From Paenibacillus solanacearum (GTDB taxonomy: Bacteria > Bacillota > Bacilli > Paenibacillales > NBRC-103111), in contig NZ_CAJVAS010000036.1 in assembly GCF_910593845.1 (NCBI RefSeq), positions 1-63,537 of the forward strand: a DNA stretch of 63,537 nucleotides, in the 5' to 3' direction. Under the pieces are notes generated by a model. That model made no database searches. It was not told the DNA's origin and saw only the letters and a program-made list of their open reading frames with translations. Position numbers and translations under genes: made by a program. Of the stretch, positions 33,085 through 41,822 are shown piece after piece. How positions within the stretch are numbered: position 1 is the first letter of the stretch; every line of letters begins with the position of its first letter.

Positions 33085-33768
33085 TTACAATGCTTTTTGC
33101 GATTTCCACTTTTTCAGCTTGTCATGTAAGATTAATCCGTTAATAAGCTTAATATTTAATCGCTCTGCTGCTTCTCGGGCCGCAGTTGTAAAATTACTCG
33201 TTGTGACGATCCATGCGTCATAGCACCCATGCACCTGTTTGCCAGCTTTCAATCGTAGAACGATATCGTTTCCGACATCTTGTTTCCAGCGCTTACATTG
33301 AACGGCTATTTTGTAGCCTTCTTTGCCTTTTAAGATCAGATCAACTTCATGATCACCGGAACCTCCGGTCCGCTGAACCTTGTAGCCTTGATCTTTGTAG
33401 TACATCTCCATTAATCTTTCAAAATCCGTACCGGATAACGCATCTACATTGGCACGAAGAAGATCATGATCGGAAAGCTTCTTGTTTGTCGTTGATTTTG
33501 TTGTTTTTGTTGCGGTATTTACAGCGGGTTTACGATCTACTGTTTTTTTCGCTTGCGATGCTCGTTCCTTTTTTTCTATTCGTTTCTTCTTTGTCCACAT
33601 CGCTCCAACGATCTCGCCGACAAGAACACTTCCGAATAATATGACAAAAAACATCCACCATATCTTCTTCAAATCGGTGTAAAAAAAGAGGGATAACCCT
33701 GCCAAAATTAATAATGCTTGAATCCCCTTAGCTATTTGTCTACCTTCTGCATAATACGTTCTTGCCAT
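33085..33768 (-). CDS. membrane-anchored Mrr-like restriction endonuclease
   Basis: 227 residues. Two N-terminal helices (about 14-30 and 36-53) are followed by a Lys/Thr-rich linker and then a Mrr_cat PD-(D/E)xK domain: GTDFERLMEMYYKDQGYKVQ, then RTGGSGDHEVDLIL with Asp143, IAVQCKRW with Gln157 and Lys159, and AWIVTTSNFTTAA. Mrr-type enzymes cut methylated or otherwise modified DNA. Membrane tethering suggests action on incoming DNA at the envelope, which is inference. AGGAGG precedes ATG 33768. Paired with the zinc-ribbon gene downstream. Confidence 0.85.
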   Translation of the reverse strand: MARTYYAEGRQIAKGIQALLILAGLSLFFYTDLKKIWWMFFVILFGSVLVGEIVGAMWTKKKRIEKKERASQAKKTVDRKPAVNTATKTTKSTTNKKLSDHDLLRANVDALSGTDFERLMEMYYKDQGYKVQRTGGSGDHEVDLILKGKEGYKIAVQCKRWKQDVGNDIVLRLKAGKQVHGCYDAWIVTTSNFTTAAREAAERLNIKLINGLILHDKLKKWKSQKAL

Positions 33769-33852
33769 TTGCTATCCTCCTACATGATAGGCCATATTTC
33801 ATGGTAATAAGACTTTTTTCCTATTATAATATCATTTGGATAATATGGAAAT

Positions 33853-33885
33853 AAAAAAAGGACATTAGCCTTAGAGCTAATGTCC
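33853..33885 (-). terminator. Rho-independent terminator of the NERD-McrB-McrC operon
   Basis: A perfect 10-bp stem (33860-33869 with 33876-33885), followed by seven T residues on the minus strand. It lies ten bases past the stop of the McrC-like gene. Confidence 0.9.
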
Positions 33886-33895
33886 CTAAATCCCA

Positions 33896-36319
33896 CTACT
33901 TCTCCCCCTGCTCCACAACGCGCACGCCCACGACCTTGCTCGCCAAGTCCACCTGTTCATGATCCAGCTCCACATGCACAGGCCCTCTCCGTCGCTGCTC
34001 ACGCCATTGCAGCAGATCTTCTTCCGTTTCCAGCTTCAGCTCTGCGATTTCAAGCGCGCGATCGAACATATACTTCGAGGTATACAGCAGCGTATAAATC
34101 CCTCGGCCTCCAGGAACGATGGGCCGCTCCCGCTTCAGCCATTTCTCTACCGTAAACTTCACGTATAACTGTTCTTCCGTACCGCGTCTGGCAGGGCGCT
34201 CCGTAATTTCTTTACGCCGGATGACCTTCCAATCGGCGATCTTGCCATACCAGTGAATGCCGGCATCTCCGTTCGCTTGAAACCGCCCTCGCGACTGGTA
34301 TAAAGCAACATATTCGAATTGCGTTAATAATTTATGGTCTGAAATATTCGCGAGCGGCACATGGTAAAACCCATACTTCAACGCCGCATCGAGTTGCGAT
34401 GCTTCCCTTAACGAACCGACCAGCACATTCTTACCCGTGAACTTGTTCCGGTAGTAATCCTTGGTGCCTCGTGGCCTTGTAGAACGTTCATATGCTTTTT
34501 CCGGACTGTCCATAATGATCTCATCCAGAAAATCTTCCATCAGCTTCGTGGAATTCGGTAAAAAGGGGAAGGCCCCCACGTTAACGAGCTCGATGCTTTT
34601 GTAAAAACGGTGCTCACGGAATTGCTCCTCGTTGTGGTAAGGAAATAACACATAGGCGCCGAACATACTTCGTTCCATCTCGCGACTCTGCCCGTCCTCG
34701 TACACGATTGCATCTCGGTATCGATGCATTGTATTGATGTCGTCTTCTTCAGGCCCAGGCAGCTTGTACTTATCATAATAAAACGTTCCCTCGTAAGCAG
34801 GGTTCAAGCGATATTTGGCGTCAAAAATATACTTGTACTCCGCCGCGGCGTCGTTCTTCTTCAACGTTAGCACATTGTCAGGTCGTTGGGATAACGTTGG
34901 GCTTCGATCGCCTTTCGGAAGCGTATTGTAGTAAAGCGTAAAGATTTCATCGTTTTTCGGATTTCGATACACCATTCGAGCCTGCTGCGACTTGTCCAAC
35001 GTGACAAATACGCCGGTGCGATTCACCTTGATGATATCCTGCTTTAGAAGTTCATACTTCCGGTTAAGCAAATCATGGATTTTCAAAAAGCACCAATATT
35101 CATACAACTGGGCCAAATCTTTCATCGACAGTCGGAACAAGTCACTTTGGATGGACAAGCCCTTCATCAGCATCAAATAGTTTCGGTATACTTCTCGATA
35201 ACCCGGGGCCATTTGCAATACAAGCGTAATCGAGAGCTGCCGCATCTCGCCGACACGGAGAAAATCCAAATTCAACAACCGCTGTAATTGCGTTTGCATA
35301 TAGCTTAACCGCTTGTTCAGTAGCGGATCTTGCAGACGATTTTTTTCGATCAAGCGCACTTTTAAGTCTTTGAGCTTCGTAGAAATGCGCAGCAGGACCC
35401 ACCGAATGAATCGGTTCTCCATCGTATCGTAATGCACATGACGCTTCGTCTCCAACGCGTGACTCGGGCGAAACCGTTGATCGTGCGCGGCAATCATCCC
35501 CAGCTTCTCATCCGGAATCAACAACTGCGGGCGTTTCGTAAGAAAAGCGATATTTTCCTTTCCCGCCTTCTTCACACGAGACGCATCGACAATTCGATTC
35601 TCTACTTGAAGCTGTGCATGAGGCGAAGCCTTGATCCGCTCCACCGCCTGTACCAGCTGATCAAACACATGCTGCAAAATCGTAAAAAACTCCGTTAAGC
35701 TTTGGTTTCTCGTCTCTTTGAGTCCCGTTAAATGATATGTCTTCCGCAAAAAATCAAAGGAAAGATTGTAAATCTGCTGGTTCACATCGTTAAGAATCAT
35801 TTGGTAATCTTGCTTGTAATCCATTTTGGAAGGAAAAACCTCGAGCTGCAGTTGAAACATCGGCTGCCCGTTCGATCGGAGCTCAAGCTCCGTAAGGCCC
35901 ACTTCATTCTGAAAGTTCAGGATGCCGCATAAAATCATGCTACCTAACGGCTTTACCGCATGACGCAAGTATACATTCTCGTGATGAAACGTTAACGCAA
36001 TATCTTGCTTCTTCTCAATAACCAATTCATAGGATTGTGTCTCGTAAAACATCGGGAAGCTTGGGCTCCCGCTCTGCCAAGGCTCTAGCACTCCACGCTC
36101 CGGGTTAAAAGCAGAAATTCGCTCAATTATCAACGGCGTGGAAAGCGCTGAGATATGAAGTCGGGCATCTACCCATTGCTCCGTATCCGTTCGATGCAAT
36201 TGTAGAGACTCGACTGTAGGATGAAACGGCTTGCCTTGAATATACAGGTTAAATAGATTTGTCTCCACGCGAAGCAGCTCGACACTTTGGTTAAGAGAGC
36301 CAGTATGAGGTGAAGCCAT
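33896..36319 (-). CDS. McrC-like nuclease (DUF2357, PD-(D/E)xK)
   Basis: 807 residues. A long DUF2357-like region (about 20-450) precedes the nuclease core: Pro480-Asp481 in SQRPDNVLTL, then Asp500-Ala-Lys502 in YKYIFDAKYRLN, with a helical tail that includes MHRYRDAIVYED. This is the arrangement of McrC-type endonucleases of type IV restriction, which cut DNA when driven by an McrB GTPase. The start overlaps the end of the McrB-like gene by 29 bases, so translation is coupled. Much longer than E. coli McrC, mostly through the N-terminal part. Cytoplasmic. Confidence 0.85.
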   Translation of the reverse strand: MASPHTGSLNQSVELLRVETNLFNLYIQGKPFHPTVESLQLHRTDTEQWVDARLHISALSTPLIIERISAFNPERGVLEPWQSGSPSFPMFYETQSYELVIEKKQDIALTFHHENVYLRHAVKPLGSMILCGILNFQNEVGLTELELRSNGQPMFQLQLEVFPSKMDYKQDYQMILNDVNQQIYNLSFDFLRKTYHLTGLKETRNQSLTEFFTILQHVFDQLVQAVERIKASPHAQLQVENRIVDASRVKKAGKENIAFLTKRPQLLIPDEKLGMIAAHDQRFRPSHALETKRHVHYDTMENRFIRWVLLRISTKLKDLKVRLIEKNRLQDPLLNKRLSYMQTQLQRLLNLDFLRVGEMRQLSITLVLQMAPGYREVYRNYLMLMKGLSIQSDLFRLSMKDLAQLYEYWCFLKIHDLLNRKYELLKQDIIKVNRTGVFVTLDKSQQARMVYRNPKNDEIFTLYYNTLPKGDRSPTLSQRPDNVLTLKKNDAAAEYKYIFDAKYRLNPAYEGTFYYDKYKLPGPEEDDINTMHRYRDAIVYEDGQSREMERSMFGAYVLFPYHNEEQFREHRFYKSIELVNVGAFPFLPNSTKLMEDFLDEIIMDSPEKAYERSTRPRGTKDYYRNKFTGKNVLVGSLREASQLDAALKYGFYHVPLANISDHKLLTQFEYVALYQSRGRFQANGDAGIHWYGKIADWKVIRRKEITERPARRGTEEQLYVKFTVEKWLKRERPIVPGGRGIYTLLYTSKYMFDRALEIAELKLETEEDLLQWREQRRRGPVHVELDHEQVDLASKVVGVRVVEQGEK

Positions 36320-38507
36320 CTTCCTCTAACCTCCGCAGCATGAATGCGATTTTCCGCGCGCTTTGCGGATGTTTGGCCGCTTCTGCCGTTTGGCTGGCGT
36401 TCCATTTGGAGTACAGCTCTGACGCATCCTCCATAAGCTCCGCAATCTGCAAAGATTTACCCAGCGCCCCTTGCATCAGTTGCAGTAAGACACGTTTTAC
36501 TGAAGAGCTGCTGCCTTGAACGCGAGGCAATATCTTCTGAAGCAGTTGCAGATCGAACGCCGCATCTTCACTCATGAGTTCAAACCGCTCATTATATATC
36601 ATGTAAAAACAAATCGCATCCCTTATCCGAAACCCGACATGAGAATGAATCTCCTCCAAGATGCCGTTGATCTTCACGAGCTTCTCCGTTGTTTTATGGA
36701 TCAAGTCTCGATGGTCTCGATACACATCAGCCAGTTGAAGGTAATCGCTACGCAGAAACGAATTGGCTGCTGGCGGAGAAGCCTCCTCATCTGCCGCAAG
36801 TTCGTCTTCCGGGTACTGTCCTAGATTAATGTAATTAAATTCGATCGTGTTCGCGCGGTCCAGTACCTTTTTGCTAAAAGGATGCGTCGTCTCGTCCATG
36901 TTCACCGTGCCCACAAGGTATACATTATCCGGTAAAGATAAATTGCCGTATATCGGCTGATCCTCCGGTCGTAAAGATTGTTGATCGATCAGAGTCGATG
37001 TGACGATGCGATCGTTCTGCCATTCTTGGGTCTCAATAATACTGAGCAAATCGCTGAAATAATGCTCGACCCTGGCGAGATTCATTTCATCCAAGCAAAT
37101 AAAATAAGGCTTGTATCGATTGCTCGGTTTCGAAGCTTCCACCAACACTTCCGTCAAACGGCCCGGACGAAAAACACCGGATAAATCCTTGTAGCCCAAG
37201 AGATCCGACGGATCGCTCCAATCCGGTCTGACCGGGATGAGCGTAAACTGATGATTAAAACTCTTCGCACCGAGCGCTTCCGCGAATAGTTTGACGAGCT
37301 TCGTTTTCCCGGTCCCCGATACACCAGCCAAAATGACAAAAGGTTTCGTTTTGAACGACAGGTACAGATTCTCGATCAGCGCACTTGGGTAGTGAAAACC
37401 CTTCTGTTGGATATACGACTTCACTTTCTCGATGCGCTCTGATACCGTCAATGGATCCAAAGGCTCTTTCTCCTCATCTTCTTGAAGGGCTGGCGTGCTC
37501 TCCGTGCTTAGTTCACCCATGCTCTCGGCATAAAGCTTGTAATTATGCATCACGTTTTCTAAGTCCGCGATTAACCGATCATCATCGGGGATATGGTCTC
37601 GATCATATCGTATATAAGCTACCGTGGACACTTGGTAATCACGGCCCAAGCCGCTGGATGTAAGCTGTATATGCTCATCCTTCTGGAGATGTTCCAGCGG
37701 TAGCAGCTCTCGCATTTGTTGCACTTTTTGTTGGAGGTACTGGTAGCCCTCTTTTTTGCCATGATCCTTCACAGGGGCTGTGACCCCTTGCATCAGCGTG
37801 AGATATACGGAACTCATATCTTCCGCAAACAAGTAACACACATATTCCCCATGCTGCGTCGTTTCCGAAATTCGTTTATCAAGGATCGCGATCCACGGGA
37901 TGTTTGCCCAATTGCCCTGACCGATTGAGCCTTGGATTTTATAGTTTTCATTGATAAAAGGCAGCTTCTTCAAATACTCCGGTATCGTCTGCCTAAACAC
38001 TGTACCTAGCAGGTGATTCGCGAATGGCTGGGCTTTGGCTTCAATGTAGCCCTTTAAAATTTGAGTCAAGGTTTCCTTAAGTGAAAAGCCTGAGGTTAGC
38101 TGGTTATTGTACTGATGGAGCTCAGTTAACGCATAACTCTTCAATTCGCCCATCCCCTGCTCATCCAGCTTATCTATGATCGTTTGTTTGAACGCAATTG
38201 TTTGATTGTCATGATCCACTTCTAGTATGGACGATAAAGCTTCTATTGGCGTTTTAAGCAACGCTTTTGTTCGACTTACTGTAAAGTCGTTCCAAGTCGA
38301 AGCTACGCCGCTTGGAGGAGGGTCCACCTTTTCCCCCTCACTACAGCTATTCCGATAATATGCCAAGAACCGTTCAGCAACCTGGCTGAGCGGTAAGGAC
38401 GCTTGCTGCGACGCCTCGTATTCGTCGATCATAGAGAGAATGAGGACCATTTTATAGGATTTCTGTTTGTTACGAAATATCGAGGAAAGCTCGACGGGGA
38501 GTGCCAT
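36291..38507 (-). CDS. McrB-like AAA+ GTPase with DUF3578 (MrcB) N-terminal domain
   Basis: 738 residues. Residues about 150-325 match the MrcB/DUF3578 target-recognition domain (IGQGNWANIPWIAILDKRIS). The AAA+ motor has Walker A GVSGTGKT (395-402), Walker B ICLDEMN (470-476) and the sensor region GTVNMDETTHPFSKKVLDRA (533-552), where McrB proteins carry their GTP-specificity loop; the canonical MNxxDR is replaced by VNMDETTH. McrB translocates on modified DNA and activates McrC. It starts 15 bases after the NERD gene and overlaps mcrC. Central motor of the operon. Confidence 0.88.
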   Translation of the reverse strand: MALPVELSSIFRNKQKSYKMVLILSMIDEYEASQQASLPLSQVAERFLAYYRNSCSEGEKVDPPPSGVASTWNDFTVSRTKALLKTPIEALSSILEVDHDNQTIAFKQTIIDKLDEQGMGELKSYALTELHQYNNQLTSGFSLKETLTQILKGYIEAKAQPFANHLLGTVFRQTIPEYLKKLPFINENYKIQGSIGQGNWANIPWIAILDKRISETTQHGEYVCYLFAEDMSSVYLTLMQGVTAPVKDHGKKEGYQYLQQKVQQMRELLPLEHLQKDEHIQLTSSGLGRDYQVSTVAYIRYDRDHIPDDDRLIADLENVMHNYKLYAESMGELSTESTPALQEDEEKEPLDPLTVSERIEKVKSYIQQKGFHYPSALIENLYLSFKTKPFVILAGVSGTGKTKLVKLFAEALGAKSFNHQFTLIPVRPDWSDPSDLLGYKDLSGVFRPGRLTEVLVEASKPSNRYKPYFICLDEMNLARVEHYFSDLLSIIETQEWQNDRIVTSTLIDQQSLRPEDQPIYGNLSLPDNVYLVGTVNMDETTHPFSKKVLDRANTIEFNYINLGQYPEDELAADEEASPPAANSFLRSDYLQLADVYRDHRDLIHKTTEKLVKINGILEEIHSHVGFRIRDAICFYMIYNERFELMSEDAAFDLQLLQKILPRVQGSSSSVKRVLLQLMQGALGKSLQIAELMEDASELYSKWNASQTAEAAKHPQSARKIAFMLRRLEEDGFTSYWLS

Positions 38508-38522
38508 GATGTCCCTCCAACA

Positions 38523-39212
38523 TTATGCTTTAGGCTGCTTCACTTTCTCAATGTGCTCCGCTCGAATCTTGGGATCCGTTATATTTGCACTGGAAATTTG
38601 ATCGAAGATCCGTTGAATGTCCGCTTCCGTAAGGGACGGAGCGGGTTGTTCCGCTGCCAATCTCGTGATCTTTCTATGTATGAATTCGGATAGCTCAACA
38701 TCGTACACGATCAGCTCATCCGAGTGAATCTTCCGAAGCTCCGGATCGATACTGAATCTGCATCTCATGGTGAAAGAAATCATGGAGATGAATTTGATAT
38801 CCTTCCTACCGGAGAGCTGCGCTTCAATCGCTTTGATATGTCCATAGTTTTGCATGAGCGGATTGTACATCTTAAATCGTCTGCTCACGCTCCAATATCT
38901 ATCACTACGTGTACCTATGATTTCCCCGTTGTAGTTTTTCGTTTCGATGACAAAAATACCATAAGGCGAAATGACAAGATGATCCACCTGGGAGTAGCCG
39001 GAGCGCGCTTTTGAATTCGGGAGTAACAGATCGCTTAGATATTTGCATTCCTTAGGTAATTGATCCAGTTGAATGTTAATTTTATATTCGCCTAGTTCTC
39101 CAATCCGTGTGGATTCAATCTTTTTACGCTGGGTTGGTTTGGCGGATTTTTTTTGAGTTGGTTTGTTATCTGGTTTTTTCTTTTGGAACAAAGCCAATAG
39201 TTGTTTGATCAT
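38523..39212 (-). CDS. NERD-domain nuclease-like protein
   Basis: 229 residues. The basic N-terminal stretch is rich in Lys. The NERD core runs from RIGELGEYKINIQLDQLP to SQVDHLVISPYGIFVIETKN; Asp (VDH), Glu and Lys (ETK) form a PD-(D/E)xK-like site, so it may cut DNA or RNA. It is the first gene of the operon, followed by the McrB-like gene after 15 bases. NERD proteins occur beside many restriction and phage-defence genes, and a place inside an McrBC-type operon hints at a third component. ATG 39212 has AAGGAG upstream. Confidence 0.85.
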   Translation of the reverse strand: MIKQLLALFQKKKPDNKPTQKKSAKPTQRKKIESTRIGELGEYKINIQLDQLPKECKYLSDLLLPNSKARSGYSQVDHLVISPYGIFVIETKNYNGEIIGTRSDRYWSVSRRFKMYNPLMQNYGHIKAIEAQLSGRKDIKFISMISFTMRCRFSIDPELRKIHSDELIVYDVELSEFIHRKITRLAAEQPAPSLTEADIQRIFDQISSANITDPKIRAEHIEKVKQPKA

Positions 39213-39299
39213 GAAATAGCTCCTTGGTAACTGGATATTACAGGACAATATTCGATAAATATTTCCATAATCCTTTCTTGTTTGACAAGCTTTTGGAAA

Positions 39300-39331
39300 G
39301 AAAAAACTGCGGTTACGGGGTAACTGCAGTT
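39300..39331 (-). terminator. Rho-independent terminator of the mazG-helicase pair
   Basis: An 11-bp stem (39305-39315 with 39321-39331, one mismatch) followed on the minus strand by TTTTTT. It lies just past the stop at 39350. Confidence 0.75.
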
Positions 39332-39349
39332 AAAAGAAAATAATTATAT

Positions 39350-41317
39350 TCATTTATCCCCATTCATTTGATAAATACCTGGTTTCTCAGCTACTTGAGG
39401 CAGGTTATATTGTTTTGACCTATTCGTCACATAGGTTGTTTGTTGTCGTTTACTCATCTTTTCCCTTAAATAATGCTTTAATTGAGGATCCACACAATAA
39501 AGGTAGCAGCCCTTCATCCCTCTGGTCATTAATGTCCGATAGGTATTCCTAATGATTTGATCTGCGATTCGAATTGCCTCATCTTTATTCTCCTTATATA
39601 AGGATTTAAAACCAGAAAGCGATTTGTCCGTCCTCGCTCGTTTGAACGGGTCTGTTATGATCTCTCCGTTCTCACAGCGCATATCTTCGCCTATGATCAC
39701 CCCAACATAGTCAAATTCAAGACCCTGGGAAGTATGGATACAACCTGCTTGCTCGACTGAATCCGAATCAATAGCCCACGTTGTTGTATTGTTTAAATTC
39801 CAGCTCATATAAAAGTTATGTTCTTCAATAAAAATATCGTGAACTTGGCTATTAGCCTTGCCGTCTTTCTTCCAATCCCAGCAATAACCCGCTAAAATTC
39901 TTGCTTTATTATTGATTACATTTTTTTCATAAATCTCACTTCGAAGCTCATTGGGATCGTCAAATATTTGAAAATCATATTCAAATTCAAATCCGTCAAA
40001 GTTAGCCGTTTTACGAATTCCTAGAACATCATCCAACCAAGCCATATACCCATCAGAACCATTGCAGCGAAACTGCGATTCTAACTCCATTTCCACGATA
40101 TCGGCATCGTACAGCTTTGCAAATTCATTGATTTGTTCTTTATTTCCAATATCATGCATCGAGATTCTCTGATATTCATCAATAAAAAACACAGAAAATT
40201 TGGATGCACGTATGATTTCCTTAATTTGATTTTCGCCTTTGTTTTTAAATAAACCCGATTTTTCATTTAAGCGATGCGCTTCATCTACAATTAATACATC
40301 AAATTCATTGGGCAAGGCCTCGTAGAAAACACCTGATCCCTTAAATAAGTTATTGATAACCGTTTTTTTATAATTTTGCTGGAGACGTTTTGTGTAAACC
40401 TCTCTCGGAGCACTGTTTTTGGTAACATATTGGCAAACCAACTCTTTGGAAGTCAAGTTAACTAATAAGTTAATCCCGAGCACAGACTTCCCTGTTCCTG
40501 GTCCTCCATCAACGATAAGAACCTGTTTTTTATCGCCTAGTTGGGCTTTATTAGCCATTTGAATAGCAGTTTCATAAACTACTTTCTGCTCGTCTATCAT
40601 AGTGAACTCATCATTTCCATCGAGCATTTTTACTAAAGCATCCTGAAGAGATTTAGACGGTTTTATTTTGCCATGTTCGATAAGATACAGTGATTTTTTA
40701 CGATCCGATTTCTTAATATATAAAGAAATAAAGCCCCTGAGTTTTAGCGCATCTCCCTTCGTAAATACGGGAGCCTCATTTATATAATTTTGATACCACG
40801 AATTTGTAAGAGGATCGTTCTCCGATCGAATATAGTTATGTAAATAAGCGCAAGGATACAATGAGATGGACTCATTTTGCACAGTTTCATTATATTCCGA
40901 TATTAACTTCGCATAAGACCAAGCTTGATACGAGGGGTGAGGGTGATTAACAAGTCTATTTCCAATAACGGTTTGGACAATCCCATCCTCGCTCTCAACC
41001 AGGCTTACTTTTTGCCATTGTTTTAACTCAACAATGACTACGGCATAGCGATCACTCGCGTCTAGACCGGCTAAAATAAAATCAATTCTTCTTGAAGTTG
41101 CAGGTACCTTATATTCAATCGCAACAGCTACATCATCCGGTATTAATGGAGTATTCAGAACTTTATACATATAATTCATAGAATTATTCCATGAGTTAAT
41201 TTCACTCTCCGAAGTTCGGCCAATTTTTTCAACAAATGCCTCATATATCTTTACAGCGATACTGTCCTCGGTTACATCGTTCATAAATTGCTCTTTAGTC
41301 GCTTCATATATGATCAT
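39350..41317 (-). CDS. PD-(D/E)xK nuclease fused to SF1-like helicase (DUF2075)
   Basis: 655 residues. The N-terminal part has RRIDFILAG with Asp79 and VIVELKQW with Glu97 and Lys99, a nuclease-like D-(E)xK arrangement. The DUF2075 helicase core starts with Walker A GGPGTGKS (271-278) and a DEAH Walker B (VLIVDEAHRLNE, about 341-352), and ends with SQGLEFDYVGVIIGED and the motif VI-like NTYRTLMTRGMKG. Such proteins resemble Schlafen-type helicases and occur in defence islands. Gene order MazG-helicase with an 18-base gap suggests they work together. Cytoplasmic. Confidence 0.85.
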   Translation of the reverse strand: MIIYEATKEQFMNDVTEDSIAVKIYEAFVEKIGRTSESEINSWNNSMNYMYKVLNTPLIPDDVAVAIEYKVPATSRRIDFILAGLDASDRYAVVIVELKQWQKVSLVESEDGIVQTVIGNRLVNHPHPSYQAWSYAKLISEYNETVQNESISLYPCAYLHNYIRSENDPLTNSWYQNYINEAPVFTKGDALKLRGFISLYIKKSDRKKSLYLIEHGKIKPSKSLQDALVKMLDGNDEFTMIDEQKVVYETAIQMANKAQLGDKKQVLIVDGGPGTGKSVLGINLLVNLTSKELVCQYVTKNSAPREVYTKRLQQNYKKTVINNLFKGSGVFYEALPNEFDVLIVDEAHRLNEKSGLFKNKGENQIKEIIRASKFSVFFIDEYQRISMHDIGNKEQINEFAKLYDADIVEMELESQFRCNGSDGYMAWLDDVLGIRKTANFDGFEFEYDFQIFDDPNELRSEIYEKNVINNKARILAGYCWDWKKDGKANSQVHDIFIEEHNFYMSWNLNNTTTWAIDSDSVEQAGCIHTSQGLEFDYVGVIIGEDMRCENGEIITDPFKRARTDKSLSGFKSLYKENKDEAIRIADQIIRNTYRTLMTRGMKGCYLYCVDPQLKHYLREKMSKRQQTTYVTNRSKQYNLPQVAEKPGIYQMNGDK

Positions 41318-41335
41318 TGAGCCTTACCTCTATTC

Positions 41336-41665
41336 CTAACCATCCGTATACTTTTTTGATGTACCTTTGAATTTATCAATAGGGTACTTCACTTCATTTT
41401 TCTTCAGTTTATTAAGAATTGCAGATTCGATATTAATATCTAGATCATGTGCTAGCATCAAAGCATAGATCAAGACATCGGCTAATTCGTCTTTAATTTG
41501 ATCCATTTTTTCATTAACGGCCACTTCGCTATCCTTCCATTGGAAGTTTTCAAGTAGCTCACTGGCTTCTAATGTTAGTGAAATTGCTAAATCTTTTGAG
41601 TTATGAAATTGTTTCCAGTCCCTTTCATCACGAAACTGTATGATTTGTTGTATTACATTGTCCAT
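41336..41665 (-). CDS. MazG-like nucleotide pyrophosphohydrolase
   Basis: 109 residues of the all-alpha NTP pyrophosphatase fold (RS21-C6/MazG-like). Metal ligands sit in LTLEASELLENFQW and IKDELADVLIYALMLAHDLD, with the EExxE and ExxD pattern intact. It converts (d)NTPs to monophosphates. The gene opens a two-gene unit with the nuclease-helicase. A link between nucleotide depletion and nucleic-acid cleavage is an inference from this pairing. ATG 41665 has AGGTGCTCC upstream. Confidence 0.88.
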   Translation of the reverse strand: MDNVIQQIIQFRDERDWKQFHNSKDLAISLTLEASELLENFQWKDSEVAVNEKMDQIKDELADVLIYALMLAHDLDINIESAILNKLKKNEVKYPIDKFKGTSKKYTDG

Positions 41666-41772
41666 GGGAGCACCTCATAATAATGGATACATCTATTTTG
41701 TCATTTATTTTTAGAATATCAAGCATAAAACTTGAAATTATTTGTCCTCGAGGTTCTTCTGAAGAGACAGCT

Positions 41773-41817
41773 AAAAAACTAAAGAAGCTGACGCCGGTTG
41801 AGTACCGACGCCAGCTT
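41773..41817 (-). terminator. terminator of the EamA gene
   Basis: A 14-bp stem with two G-U pairs (41785-41798 with 41804-41817) and a T-rich tail on the minus strand, just past the stop at 41823. Confidence 0.6.
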
Positions 41818-41822
41818 GCAGT

